This document shows, piece by piece, positions 12,254-22,660 of a DNA stretch of 64,000 nt. Position 1 is the stretch's first letter, and the number at the start of each line of letters is the position of its first letter. Both the position numbers and the translations under genes were made by a program. Below the pieces are notes generated by a model. The model was not told the DNA's origin and ran no database searches. It saw only the letters and a program-made list of their open reading frames with translations. Source of the stretch: Erythroxylum novogranatense (Eukaryota > Streptophyta > Magnoliopsida > Malpighiales > Erythroxylaceae); the NCBI GenBank assembly GCA_029891385.1, contig CM057228.1:19058309-19122308 (forward strand), in the 5' to 3' direction.

Positions 12254-12678
12254 AAAACAAATATAGGTGGAAATAAAATATATCTAGCTTTTGTTGCTTA
12301 TGACCTTGGTATATATTTGATGTGGAAAGAGTGTAAAGATTCATTCATAGATTCAAGAATGCTATTTATTATTCTTTTGATAATTTAGTAGGGATTAAAA
12401 GGATAAATTCTCAATTTTGTCAAGAAAAGCATTATGTTCAATGGTAAAACAATATTAATATTTGCTTTTACATATAGTATATTGATTGTTTTTCATTTTA
12501 ATTTATATCATGTATATATATTATAATTTTGTAACTATAATAAAACAAATATAGGTGGAAATAAAATATATGTAGCTTTCGTTGCTTATGTACTTGGTAT
12601 ATATTTGATGTGGAAAGAGTGTAAAGGTTCATTCATGGATTCAAGAATGCTATTTGTTATTCTTTTGATAATTTAGTA
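12254..12678 (+). repeat. Two direct copies of a broken RNase H1 N-terminal-like segment
   Basis: A 137-bp unit at 12254-12390 recurs at 12542-12678 with about ten differences. Each copy encodes, in one frame, AFVAY.LGIYLMWKECK and, after a frame change, FKNAIYYSFDNL (second copy slightly diverged). Together these resemble the small RNase H1 N-terminal / viroplasmin-type domain (xVGxxPGIYxxWxECxxxVxGFKxAxYxSF). Such domains are scattered in plant repeats. Both copies are non-functional. The domain call rests on motif texture only. Confidence 0.45.
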
Positions 12679-14920
12679 ACAACTAAACCAAGACATCAGT
12701 AAGAACATGCACAAAGAACTTTCTCAAATTCTCAATCTCATTGCTAAACAAAGTAAATGTTTGAACAAGCTTTCATTACAAATCAACATACCCATCACCA
12801 TCTTAAACCAAAATACAAAATGATGCTCAATGTTGACATGCCTATAAAGCTATCCAAAAAGTCACTAACTTAGTACAAAATCTCTAACTATTTCGGAGTT
12901 CTGATGCCTTGCAAGGATTAACTGTCGTCTTATTCCACATCTGAGGAGAGAAAAAATGATGGGTTGAGTTACATAGCTTAGTAGCTAATATATTTATAGT
13001 CATCAGTAAATTGTCACAAATTCAAGCATATGTATATATATGTGTGTATCAAACAATTCAAGCATACTCAATTTAGCTCAAGAACTCATAATTAAGCAAG
13101 CTAATGTATAACTCATAACATGAGCTTTAACCATTAAGCATAACAATCAAATACATCATATTTGACAACTTAAAGATGCAATGCACAAATAAATAGCTCG
13201 AGGGTTCTATGGAAACAGAATGGAAAAACTGAAGTTTACACCATGAACATAATGAGTTCATTTTCAGAGCTCATATACCACAAGCGGGCAACCGAAAGAA
13301 GGCTCTTTTCAACTTGCACGTGACGAGTAGAATGATTCCACTCTTGCCCAAACAAAAGCACATAATTGCTTTATCATATGCTCATACTTTCATGCATTTT
13401 CTTCTTTTCATTTAATATAAAAATGTCATCACCTTTTCAAGGTATAACATAGTCATAATTCATCATGCATTTTCAAACATTCACAACAATTCAAATTCAA
13501 GCAATCAATCTAAACATACACACACATACGCAAGAATCTGCTCAATCACACAATAACTATAAATACATTACCCACCTAATTTTGCTTGAAAATCCAAGAA
13601 CAAGATTGCCTTTCTTCTTGCTTTTGGGTAAGGTTTTCTTGATTCCCTAACACAAAAAATTTCTCATTCAATTCAAATTCAAATGTAAATTCATAAAACT
13701 TTAATAATCAAAACAAGCTAAAATTGAACTATAACCCTTTCAAAAATTCAAACTTTTGGGTCAATTTTTCATGATCATTCTGATAAAGTAAATAAAGAAA
13801 TTTGATAAGACTTTCTTTTAGAAAAATGTTCCCAATTGTCTTAAGTTTCTAATGACACCAAGATCATTCAATTTGGTTTAGTAATCTGAAAGTTATACCT
13901 CAAACATTTTTGGACTATTCTTATGCTGAAATAGTTTTCTGTGCTCAATTCCATCAAAAAATTGACATTCTTAGAGACTGAATTAAAACTCGATTTCTTT
14001 AGAATATTTGTAGCCCTATGTCTCTATTTTACTTCAAATTAAAAATTACTCTATTTGGATAACTACAGAGCAAGATATCATCAAAATACCAAAACATATT
14101 CTTTTAGGAAAGTTGACTTCACCAGCGAAATCAAGAGTTCGCCGCGGCGAACTTGTGTAGAAGCCTACGAAACTTTCAGCCCTCATCCCATTTTCCATGT
14201 TTTTCACATCCAACATCTACACCTAACACATCTTATACAAAATCATCATTTCTACTTTATTTAAACTTCATTTTCTACTCCATTTCAACTCAATATCATC
14301 CATAAACAAATTACAGTCCATGATTGATCATGATACCCTAATAATAGAACATACACATATTTATACATTCATCAACTTCCTACACATATTCACTTCATTC
14401 TCACTTTCGCTTCATTCCCAACACAAACCCTAGTCTCTATTTAACCCCTTTTTGTATCTAAGCAAGAAGAAAGATGATAAACTTACCTCTAACAAGTTGA
14501 TTTCCTCTTCTTTTCTTCTTCTTTCTTCTTCCTTCCAAGCTTCCCACGATTTTCCTCTCTTCTTCTCCCTCTTCGATTTTCTTCTCTTCTTTTTCTTTCT
14601 CTCATGACATTTTCTCTTCTTCTTCTATGTCAAGACACATTTTTATTTTCGTTTTTTCCCATTTTCCCCTTCACTTACTTTGTTTTTCCAATTCTACCAC
14701 TTCTTTTGTCTTTTATGTCTCTAACTACTTTAATCAATTTAACACCATATTAATTCTAATATTTTCATCTAATTTCTAATCTCTACTTATGCCTACTAAA
14801 TAAATGAAAAAATTCTAAAAATAATCAAACAAATAGACAACCAAACAAAGCATAAATAAATAACTAAACAAATAAATAGATAATAATTGAAAAAAATTTC
14901 GGTGGGTCCAATAGTACATC
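12679..14920. other. Intergenic, probably minus-strand retroelement LTR-like sequence
   Basis: No reading frame is supported. The region has long stretches without stops or repeats of its own, a C/T-rich tract at about 14500-14640, and an 18-bp perfect palindrome at 14136-14153. Its texture resembles the antisense of long Ty3-type LTRs, but I could not identify terminal TG/CA ends or a target duplication, so this is a guess. Confidence 0.3.
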
Positions 14921-15995
14921 AATGAAGGCAACTTTGCAATATGGTTGGTATTTTGATAGTGGATGCATACACCAAATGATGAGTGAAAACTGATTATTAG
15001 AATTGTATGGATGATTATGTGACTTTCGGAGATGGAAAGAAAGCTTTCGTGATCGGTAGAAGGAACATTATGCGTGGATGGTTTGCCTCCTCTCAAGAAT
15101 GTGCTCCATTTCGATGGATTAAAAGCAAATTTGGTAAGTATAAGCCAACTTTGTGATAATGGTTTGCTAGTTAAATTTACAAGTGATGAATGTAGGGTAC
15201 TTATTAAACAAGGAGAATGTATCGTGAGCAATAAGCGATCAGCCGACAATTACTACATGTTGCAAGTCATGACCAAAAGTAAGTCAGCTACTCATGAGAA
15301 TGGCATTGATTTATGGCATTAAAGGTTTAGGTACGTAAATTTTGATCTCATTAGCAAATTGACAAAATTGGAGGCTATGAAGGGTCTAGTTAAAACGAAC
15401 AAAGAAGGAAAATCAATTTGCAGTGCGTGTTAAATGGGAAAACAACTTGAAAATTTTGAGAGAAAAAGTGATGAAGGAATTTTTATTGGCTATTCAACTC
15501 ACAATAAAGCTTACTGAGTGTATAATCAAAGAACAGAGAAAGTGGAAGAGTCCATAAATGTTGTGATAAATGATGTATCTTTGTTAAATGGTCAAGTGGC
15601 AGAATAAAACCAACGTAACTGACCATACGAATAAGCCCAAACAAGCAAAGAGATGAGATTGAAGAATTGCCCAAATTTGTAGTTAGTTGTTACTGAGAAA
15701 GTAACTGCAAGAACTGATTTGCAGTTAGTTGCTGTTGAGGAAGTAACTGTGCGAACTGAAGAACTTTCAGTTACTTCAGATGATGAATCACCCAAAACAC
15801 TAGAAGTTGATTTGAACCGAGATTATTCGTCTTGAATCCAAAGAAATCATCCAGTAGAAAACGTCATTGGAGATGTCAGCGAAAGAAGAAAAAATAAGAG
15901 AAAGAAAAATGGTTGATTATTGAAAACTTGCAGGCTACTTATGTTACACATCTTCATTTGAGACTAAGAAAGAGATCAGGTTTGAATTTCTTCAA
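14921..15995 (+). pseudogene. Ty1/copia polyprotein remnant: protease end, GAG-pre-integrase, integrase tail
   Basis: Translated pieces in shifting frames match copia order. WYFDSGCIHQM (protease/gag-pre-integrase start) lies at 14946-14980. The frame at 15074-15322 has VLHFDGLKANLVSISQLCD and a C-terminal GIDLWH, the usual GAG-pre-integrase features, followed by an H/C finger relic. At about 15450 the sequence jumps to KSDEGIFIGYSTHNKAY and VYNQRTEKVEESINVV, which lie C-terminal to the integrase core, so the DDE core has been deleted. From 15830 the start of the RT region follows (HPVENVIGD... then YLCYTSSFETKK), before the insertion. Several stops and frameshifts; not functional. Confidence 0.75.
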
Positions 15996-17743
15996 GAGGC
16001 ACAGGGACTGCGTGTTTTACATTTTTGAAGTATTTTTTTGTTGTTTTAAAAAAAGAGGAAACATAAAAAAAATCTTCTTTAGTTCTTACGTTTTTATATT
16101 GCCATTATTGTCCCATCTTTTTAGTAGTTTGCATTGTGACTTCTATTTGGCTCGACCGAAGACTCCTCAACTCTTTCATCAGTATGGGTATCTCTCTCGA
16201 GAATCTCTCTCTCTTTCAGGCATATCTCTCAGTGTTTCAAATGGTGGTAATTTTTCTTCTTGGCGTGCTTATGATTCTTCTACTGCATCTATTGATGATT
16301 ATTATGATTATGTTTTTTGTCCCAAGGAGGAGACATCAAATTGTTTATAATGAATATTCCATTCAAGGGGATCTTTTTGTCCCTAGGGGGAAAATTTTGG
16401 ATGATTGGATAAACTTTGTTTTTTGGAACTTAATGTTTGACTAAAGGGGAGTATTTTTTATATAAATTGTGAATTTGATACTTATATGTCCAATTATGAT
16501 TATTTATGTGGAGTTCAAGAGTTGAGACAAAAATACCAAAAAAGGGAGATTGTTAGGATATATTGTATATATCTTTTATTTAGTTTTGACATTTTAAATA
16601 GACATATAAGATACAACTTATAGGAATTCTACATTACATTAGAGTCTACTATCATGTTGATATTGGAATTATCTTACGACTGGACATCTTGGATATTACT
16701 ATTGGATTTACGAATTTTGTGGATTGATGAAATTAAAAGGATAAAGTTGTTTCATGTTTGAATTTAAGTAGAACTCTGATTGTGTGAAAGATTTGTGCAC
16801 ATCTGGTATCTACTGTAGAAGTTAATCTAGCTTGTGTGTGTGTGTGTGGTTTTTAAGAAAAAGGTGTGTGTGTGGCATAGATGTGTGGTGCGTAAATTGT
16901 CCATTACACTAAAAAGTCTATAAAAGAAGCTAGTGTGCAAAAACGAAGAGGGCGTGTATGTGCGACATAGAGTATATATACATATGATAGAGAGTTCTAC
17001 GTGTATAGGAAAAAGAGTTTATATACGTTAATTGGAGATAGTAGAAACGGTGCAATGTGGACTTAATTAAATTAAAAAGGAGATATATGCTTTGTCGTGG
17101 ATGTTGCATTAATTAAAGTGAAGATGACGTGTGTGTGCCGTGAGTGTTAAAGTGAAGGTGGTGAGTGTGTGACATTAAAGTGAGGGTATTAATTGTTCAA
17201 TGCAATAGTGAGTGGGGTGGTGTGTATGTTTTGGAGTGCAATAGCTAAATAATACTTTAGGGTGATTGAAGCCACGGTAAAGCAACCAAGGGTGAAGTGC
17301 GTTAGGTATTGCCATGGTGAAGTTAATTTCTCATTATTATTGCGACGACTTCCAAATTTATTTTGGTAGAGCTTAATCTTTCAAGAAGTTTTCTTTTCTT
17401 TTAATCTCAATTGTATTATTATTTTGTTTTTAGTTCATTGATCACTTGAGTTGTTTATTTCTTACCTTTATTATTAAATACTATTGAAAAAATCCTCTGT
17501 TGAGGTTAGTACAAGGTGGTAGTACTATTGGGTGTGAAATTCTTTCACGAAAAGTGAAGCTGAGAGATAGTGTCAAGTGTTGAGTGGTGTCGGCTTAGTA
17601 AAGCCTTGAATAAATTTATTATACTTTCGTGAAAGTGATTAAGTTGGGTGAGGGCCCTGTAAATGTAGGCAAGAAGCAAATTGGAAAGCTTGCGAAACTA
17701 TTACCCCCTTTGGTTTTTCAATAATCATTGTTTTACTCTAACA
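15996..17743 (+). mobile_element. Second LTR retroelement remnant with 3' LTR, nested in the copia copy
   Basis: The copia reading frame is lost after about 15995 and resumes after 17743. Between them, a polypurine tract CCAAAAAAGGGAGAT (16536-16550) directly precedes TGTTAGGATATATTG, and the block ends ...ACTCTAACA at 17743. TGTTAG and CTAACA are perfect inverted ends, defining a ~1193-bp LTR (16551-17743). Upstream of the tract (about 16010-16535) is the 3' internal part of that element, with no recognisable domain. A GT-rich microsatellite lies at 16835-16875. I could not place the element's left boundary or a target duplication. Confidence 0.6.
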
Positions 17744-18456
17744 TCTATGTCACCAAGCTTAACTAAAATCATAAATAAGTCATTTGAATCTTCGCACCAA
17801 TATAGGCAGCTTATTGGAGCTTTACAATAAGTTAACATAACTTGACCTAATATTGCATTACTATCAACAAACTGAGTTCATGCATATGCCGAGTGATATT
17901 AATTGGAAAGTACTAAAGAAATTGTTGTGTTATTTCACGGATGTGGTATCAAATAGTTTACTATTATATTCTACAAAGTCTATAGTTCTTTATTGTTATG
18001 TAGATAGTGATTGGGGTAGTGATCTAGATGACAACCGTACTAAAAGTGGTTATGGTATGTTTTTGGCTCATCTTTAATATCATGATTAGCAAAGAAGCAT
18101 TTTACAATAGATAGATCATCAACTAAGAGAGAGTACAAGGCAATTACAAATACAACGTTCAAATTAATTTGGCTTCAATCATTGACAAAAGAGCTCGATT
18201 TTTCAATTTTCCAAGGTCAGAGATAGTGTGACAATATGGGAGTAATTTATCTTATTTCCAATCCAATGTTTCATCTGAAAATGAAGCATATAAAGTTAGA
18301 TTATCACTTTGTAAGGGATAGGAAGTAGGTGATATACACAATGTTTCTTTTGCCAATTCAAAGGACTATCTAAATGATATATTTACTAGGCCCTTGCCAA
18401 TCAAGAAAATTAACTATCTGTGCTTTAAACTTCCACTTCTTGGTGGGTAAGGACTT
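17744..18456 (+). pseudogene. Ty1/copia RT end and RNase H remnant
   Basis: Pieces in copia order are visible: HQYRQLIGALQ at the RT end, then FMHMPSDINWKVLKKLLCYF, VDSDWGSDLDDNRTKSGYGM (the RNase H DADW/SGY signature, 17995-18060), [33 protein letters not shown] and FTRPLPIKK. The frame is interrupted by stops. It continues the copia copy at 14921-15995 beyond the nested element. Confidence 0.75.
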
Positions 18457-18960
18457 ATGATAATGATATTTATAAATTAGTTTTTTTAATCTACGCATTA
18501 ATTAACTTTCTATTATAAGGATACAATTAATTTCTATATTTTTATCTACACTTTAATTAGTTTTTTATTATAATAATACTTATCATGTATCAAGCTGCAA
18601 ATTATATATTTTAATCCTCATCTTGTTAGTGAATATATAAAAATAATTAAGTTGGTCTCACACAATAGCTTAAGCTATTGTGGTAAAATAGTCACTTAAC
18701 ATGGTATCAGAGACTTTGTGATAAAGTGGTCGTGAGGTCAAATCCTACCACTCACCTATTATTCAATACAAGCTAGAGTGAACTTGTGCAAGTTTCAAGT
18801 CCAAAAGGTTTTCACTTGAGAAAGTGTGTTAGTGAATATATAAACTAATTAAGTTGGCCTCACACAACCGTTTAAGCTATTGTGGTACAACGATTACTTA
18901 ACACATCTCATGTAATATATAAGAAATATTTTTATGTCAATTAACTTTTATACATAACAA
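18457..18960 (+). repeat. 3' LTR of the degenerate copia element, with TRIM inserted
   Basis: It follows the copia C-terminus directly, starts near TGATAATGATATTTATAAATTAG and ends TACATAACA. It shares ordered blocks with the solo-LTR-like repeat at 6371-6602. Without the TRIM it would be about 220 bp, close to the 232 bp of that copy. The ends are approximate. Confidence 0.5.
18624..18903 (+). mobile_element. TRIM (terminal-repeat retrotransposon in miniature), 280 bp
   Basis: Two direct repeats, 18624-18701 (78 bp) and 18827-18903 (77 bp), both start TGTTAGTGAATATATAAA and end ACTTAACA, with about nine differences. TGGTATCAGAGA at 18702-18713 follows the first repeat with no gap, matching the initiator-tRNA-Met primer-binding site in 11 of 12 positions. 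A short purine-rich CTTGAGAAAGTG precedes the second repeat. The 125-bp interior has no coding capacity. Identical 5-bp duplications CATCT flank the element at 18619-18623 and 18904-18908. This is complete TRIM architecture; movement would depend on proteins of other retrotransposons. Confidence 0.92.
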
Positions 18961-20395
18961 ATTTGATAGGTTATTAATTGACATATCATTTTAGGATATT
19001 TTTAGAACATATTGGATGTATATTATTCTTATTATGGTGCTTTTACATTGCTTTTGAAGGTTAGGAGATATAAAGTTGGTTTTGGAGAAAAGAAGCTAAA
19101 ATTAGCTAAATTGGAGAGGAATTGTACAATAAATTTAGGAAGCCATAATGACAGGTCGGCCATAAGTGATTAAGAGCAGATGGGCACATGGATAATGAAG
19201 CTGAAAATCTCCTCTATTACCTAAATTTTGAACCGCATCAAATTCCTACTTTGTAAGATAATTATTTCCTTATTTACCTTTTTGGAGCCACTATTTACCA
19301 TTCAATTTTGGAAAATCCTTGTTATTAGGAAATTTTATTCCAATTAGGAGTCTCTTAGGATATATTCTTATTTTTTAAAAGATTTGGATAAGAAGTCTAA
19401 AAAAAGGAGAAAAAAGCAGCAGATTGGAGACGTCAAAAGACTCTAGACATTTTTAAGTCTCCCGAAGTTTTAACGACGCTAAAGTTGTTTTTGGAAGATA
19501 GTATGTATGTGAGTTAGTTTAAGTTATTCACCTTTTGGTTCTCTAACATTGGGTTTTCCTCTCAATTTCCTCAGGAAGAATAGTTTTACTTTTCAATAAT
19601 TTTTATGTGTTCTTTCTTTTCTGTAGCTTGTAACTAATTTATTAATTCTAGTTAGAGGATTATATTGAAGCCTTGATTATAAATTAATTGTAAGATCGAA
19701 TAGGTTTTATTGAATTTAATCATGCATGAGTATTCCTAAATTCACTGGTTTTATGATGGACTTTAGATTTTATTGAGTAGATGCATATATTTAATAATCA
19801 TGAAATAATCTACAAATTTAAATTACAAATATGTAATTGTTTGTTGGTTTTAATAAGTGAAAATTGACATAATTTTATTTCCTCATCAAAAGTTTAATAT
19901 ATGTAGTGAAGTTAATTAATCTGATTACAATAAATCATTTATTGAATTTGTTAGTTAGAATCAAATCTTTCTAAATCTTAATGTTGTCAAAACACTAAAT
20001 TCTATAAGTTGCTTCTGGAGTTGTCCTTTAATTGGGGAGTAATTATTGGATTTGTTTGTGATTACCATACAAGATAAAGAAAGATTGATTATTATAGATT
20101 TATTTTAATAGCTAGGACCAATTTATTTATGAATATGTTGAATTACTTTTACATCACCGATCAATTGCATAAATCAAGGTGGAAATAAATTCCTTTAACT
20201 AGAAGTTTGCTTTATTAAATTTCAAATCAGCTCATTTTGTTATTTTAATATTACAGTTTAACATAACTTTCAAATAATTTTTTACTTATTTATTTAAAAG
20301 AGATAAACCACAATTTCTGAAGAGACGACCCTATTCTACTATGTTATGTTAATATTCTAAGTAGGTTAATTAATCTTGGTTGATTTGACATCCAA
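18961..20395 (+). repeat. Probable solo LTR of an Athila/Tat-type Ty3 element
   Basis: The block ends GAAGAGACGACCCTATTC... then TTGATTTGACATCCAACA. This is the style of ending seen in LTRs of plant Athila/Tat-lineage Ty3 elements just before the primer-binding site. No coding sequence of such an element flanks it. The left boundary is uncertain (around 18961-19020) and no target duplication was found. Confidence 0.4.
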
Positions 20396-20786
20396 CAAAA
20401 TGCGATTTTATTTTTTTATTAGTAATGAATTTAAACTTAGAAGTGTAATACAATTATTATTGATATTATGAAATTGTATGACAAATGAGTGTATATCTCA
20501 TGTCAAACTAATAAACCCATATATTGAGTACATCAGTGATAGAAGTTACAAAATCAATCTAAAATTACGTTAAAAATACAAAGTAAACTTACAAGAGAAT
20601 CACTTGAAATATTAGATCGGCAATTTTAAGGTTGCAAGAAACTACATTTGTAAAATGCTATAAGCGTCATAACTTAAAATTTACTATTAGCATTAAATAA
20701 TATTTAACATATGAGTTTTCGGTGTGCATATCAAAATAATTAATTGTAAATTAATAAAATGCAAAATTCTAACGTAATTACTCTAA
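20396..20786. other. AT-rich intergenic sequence
   Basis: Nothing recognisable is seen between the LTR-like block and the Harbinger-like element. Confidence 0.4.
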
Positions 20787-21197
20787 CAGGCTGTTTGGAA
20801 GAGGATGAATTGAATTCAATGTTGTAATTGAATTCAATGTGTTTGGAAAAAAAAAAAAGTAATGAATTGAATTCCTACTCCCTTTGTAAATTCAATTCAC
20901 GTTATAATTCACGTGAATTGAAAACGGTCACTCTTCTCTCAACAGCAGAACCACGAGCACCATTCTTTAATTGTCCCATCATGAATAGGATTACGAATTA
21001 GAAACTTGTAAAAAGAGGTAGATACTGGGAAAAAGAATTTTTTCTAATTTTTGAAAAAATATTTTCAAAGGGATTAGTTTTATTAAGAATGCTTTGAAAT
21101 TTAATTTATTTTTAAAAGGTTGGATTATTAAATTGAATTGATTTATTCATTCAATTCTAAAATTAAGATAATTATGTTTCTTAATTTGATTATAATA

Positions 21198-21665
21198 GAC
21201 ATTTTATTTCAAATAATACATTTATTTATCATAAGTAATATCTTGAACTACAAATCTAATCATAATAATCACATAAATAAAATAATTACCATTTATAAAT
21301 TTAAAAATATTAAGAAGGAAATTTACTTTATGAATATAAATAAATAAAAGTATAAAACTATAAAATTATAAAAGCCAGACTCGCTCTCGCGAGCATTAAT
21401 GAAAATGGCTAGGCTTGCGAGGGCAATAGTTAGCCTTGTGAGAAGCGAGCTCGCCTCATGAGACATTTCATTTTTGCAATGACTAGCCATGCCATGAGGT
21501 GGCTTTTATAGTTTTATTTATTTTTATATTAATAAAGTAAATTTCCTTCTTAATATTTTTAAATTTATAAATGGTAATTATTTTATTTATGTGATTATTA
21601 TAATTAGGTTTGTAGCTCAATATATTACTTATGATAAATAAATATATTATTTGAAATAAAAATGT
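21198..21665. repeat. Long inverted repeat (foldback), ~170-bp arms
   Basis: The left arm (21198-21377, ending AAAGCCA) is the reverse complement of the right arm (about 21499-21665, starting TGGCTTTTATAG) with scattered small differences. The loop of about 120 bp is comparatively GC-rich (CTCGCTCTCGCGAGC, GCTTGCGAGGGC). A transcript would fold into a long hairpin. The open frames on both strands here (21138-21347 +, 21483-21668 -) encode the same AT-derived peptide because the arms mirror each other; they are not genes. Confidence 0.8.
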
Positions 21666-21751
21666 CAATTATTATTTTATTATTCTAACATTATTAAATT
21701 CGATATTATTATTAAGCTGTTGTTATTTATGTAATTATTTATTTATGGATT

Positions 21752-21841
21752 TATAATAATAATAATAGAAATAATAATAATAATAGAAATAATAATAATA
21801 ATAATAATAATAATTATCTATTATTATTATTATTATTATTA
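21752..21841. repeat. (TAA)n/(TTA)n microsatellite
   Basis: A run of TAA triplets with a few TAGAAA interruptions passes directly into TTA triplets, so the tract is itself an imperfect inverted repeat. Confidence 0.9.
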
Positions 21842-22204
21842 AAGATTACTTTGAAAGTAAAATTATAAACATACATACAAAGTCAAGAATAGCATTTATT
21901 TTGAATAATTAAAATTTATTTAAAACGACTTTTATTTTGGATAGGAGGTGTAGTTAATAATATTATTTTTTAGTCAGGGATAAATGTGTCATATGAAATA
22001 ATTGAATTCAATTATAATCTTATTGGATTTGTTCCAAACAATGTAATTGAATTCAATTCTAATATTATTGGATTGTAATTGAATTTAATTCTAATATTAC
22101 TAGATTTGTTCAAAACAGTATAAATTGAATTCAATCCCAACTTCATTAATGCAATTGAATTCGATTAATTAATGAATTCAGTTCGAAGGTTTTCAAACAA
22201 CCTA

Positions 22205-22660
22205 TAAATACTCGATGTATTTTGCAAAAACACTAAAAGAAGTAGAAACCACGTAGCTTACGGAGATAAGTTGCATTTTGATTACAATTACGACCAAACT
22301 TATAATATAAACTTTATAGCACAATTCTATTGTACATGAAAATTATGGGACGTAATAAAAATAGATTTGGACATATTTCGACCATCATTATGATACAATT
22401 ACACGTCACTTATGTTTTCAATATTAGTACTAGACCTCTATTGTATATATTGACGAAAATGCCCTCCTCCAGCCTCCAGAGTCCAGACCTATCAAGTATT
22501 AACACCTCGCAGCCGCTAGACCCCTTTCTTCTCGCTTTAACATCGTGACCTGCTTTGTAAATCTCCGATCCGAGTGCAAAATCCGAAACGGCGCATGTTT
22601 ATCATCTCCTCTTGATCTCGAAATCCCTAACAGGGGAAACCCTAGCTTGGTATTGCCATC
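22205..22660 (+). promoter_or_regulatory. Probable promoter and 5' UTR of U1-70K
   Basis: A TATA-like TGTATATATT lies at about 22442-22451, roughly 210 bp before the ATG. It is followed by C/T-rich sequence typical of a plant 5' UTR, ending ...AAACCCTAGC...CCATC before the start codon. The assignment is positional only. Confidence 0.35.

Larger units (their letters stand above)
20787..22204. mobile_element. PIF/Harbinger-like non-autonomous DNA transposon (~1.4 kb)
   Basis: The left end CAGGCTGTTTGGAA and the reverse complement of the right end (TAGGTTGTTTGAAA) are imperfect inverted repeats. TAA flanks both sides (20784-20786, 22205-22207), matching the TWA duplication of PIF/Harbinger elements. 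Inside both ends are repeated TTGAATTCAAT palindromes (five or more on the right, three on the left). There is no transposase. The centre holds a long foldback (21198-21665) and a TAA/TTA microsatellite. The superfamily is inferred from terminus and duplication. Confidence 0.6.

Noticed and set aside
21138..21668. Pair of similar small proteins encoded on opposite strands
   Set aside because: Both come from the two arms of one inverted repeat, with AT-biased codons and no family features.
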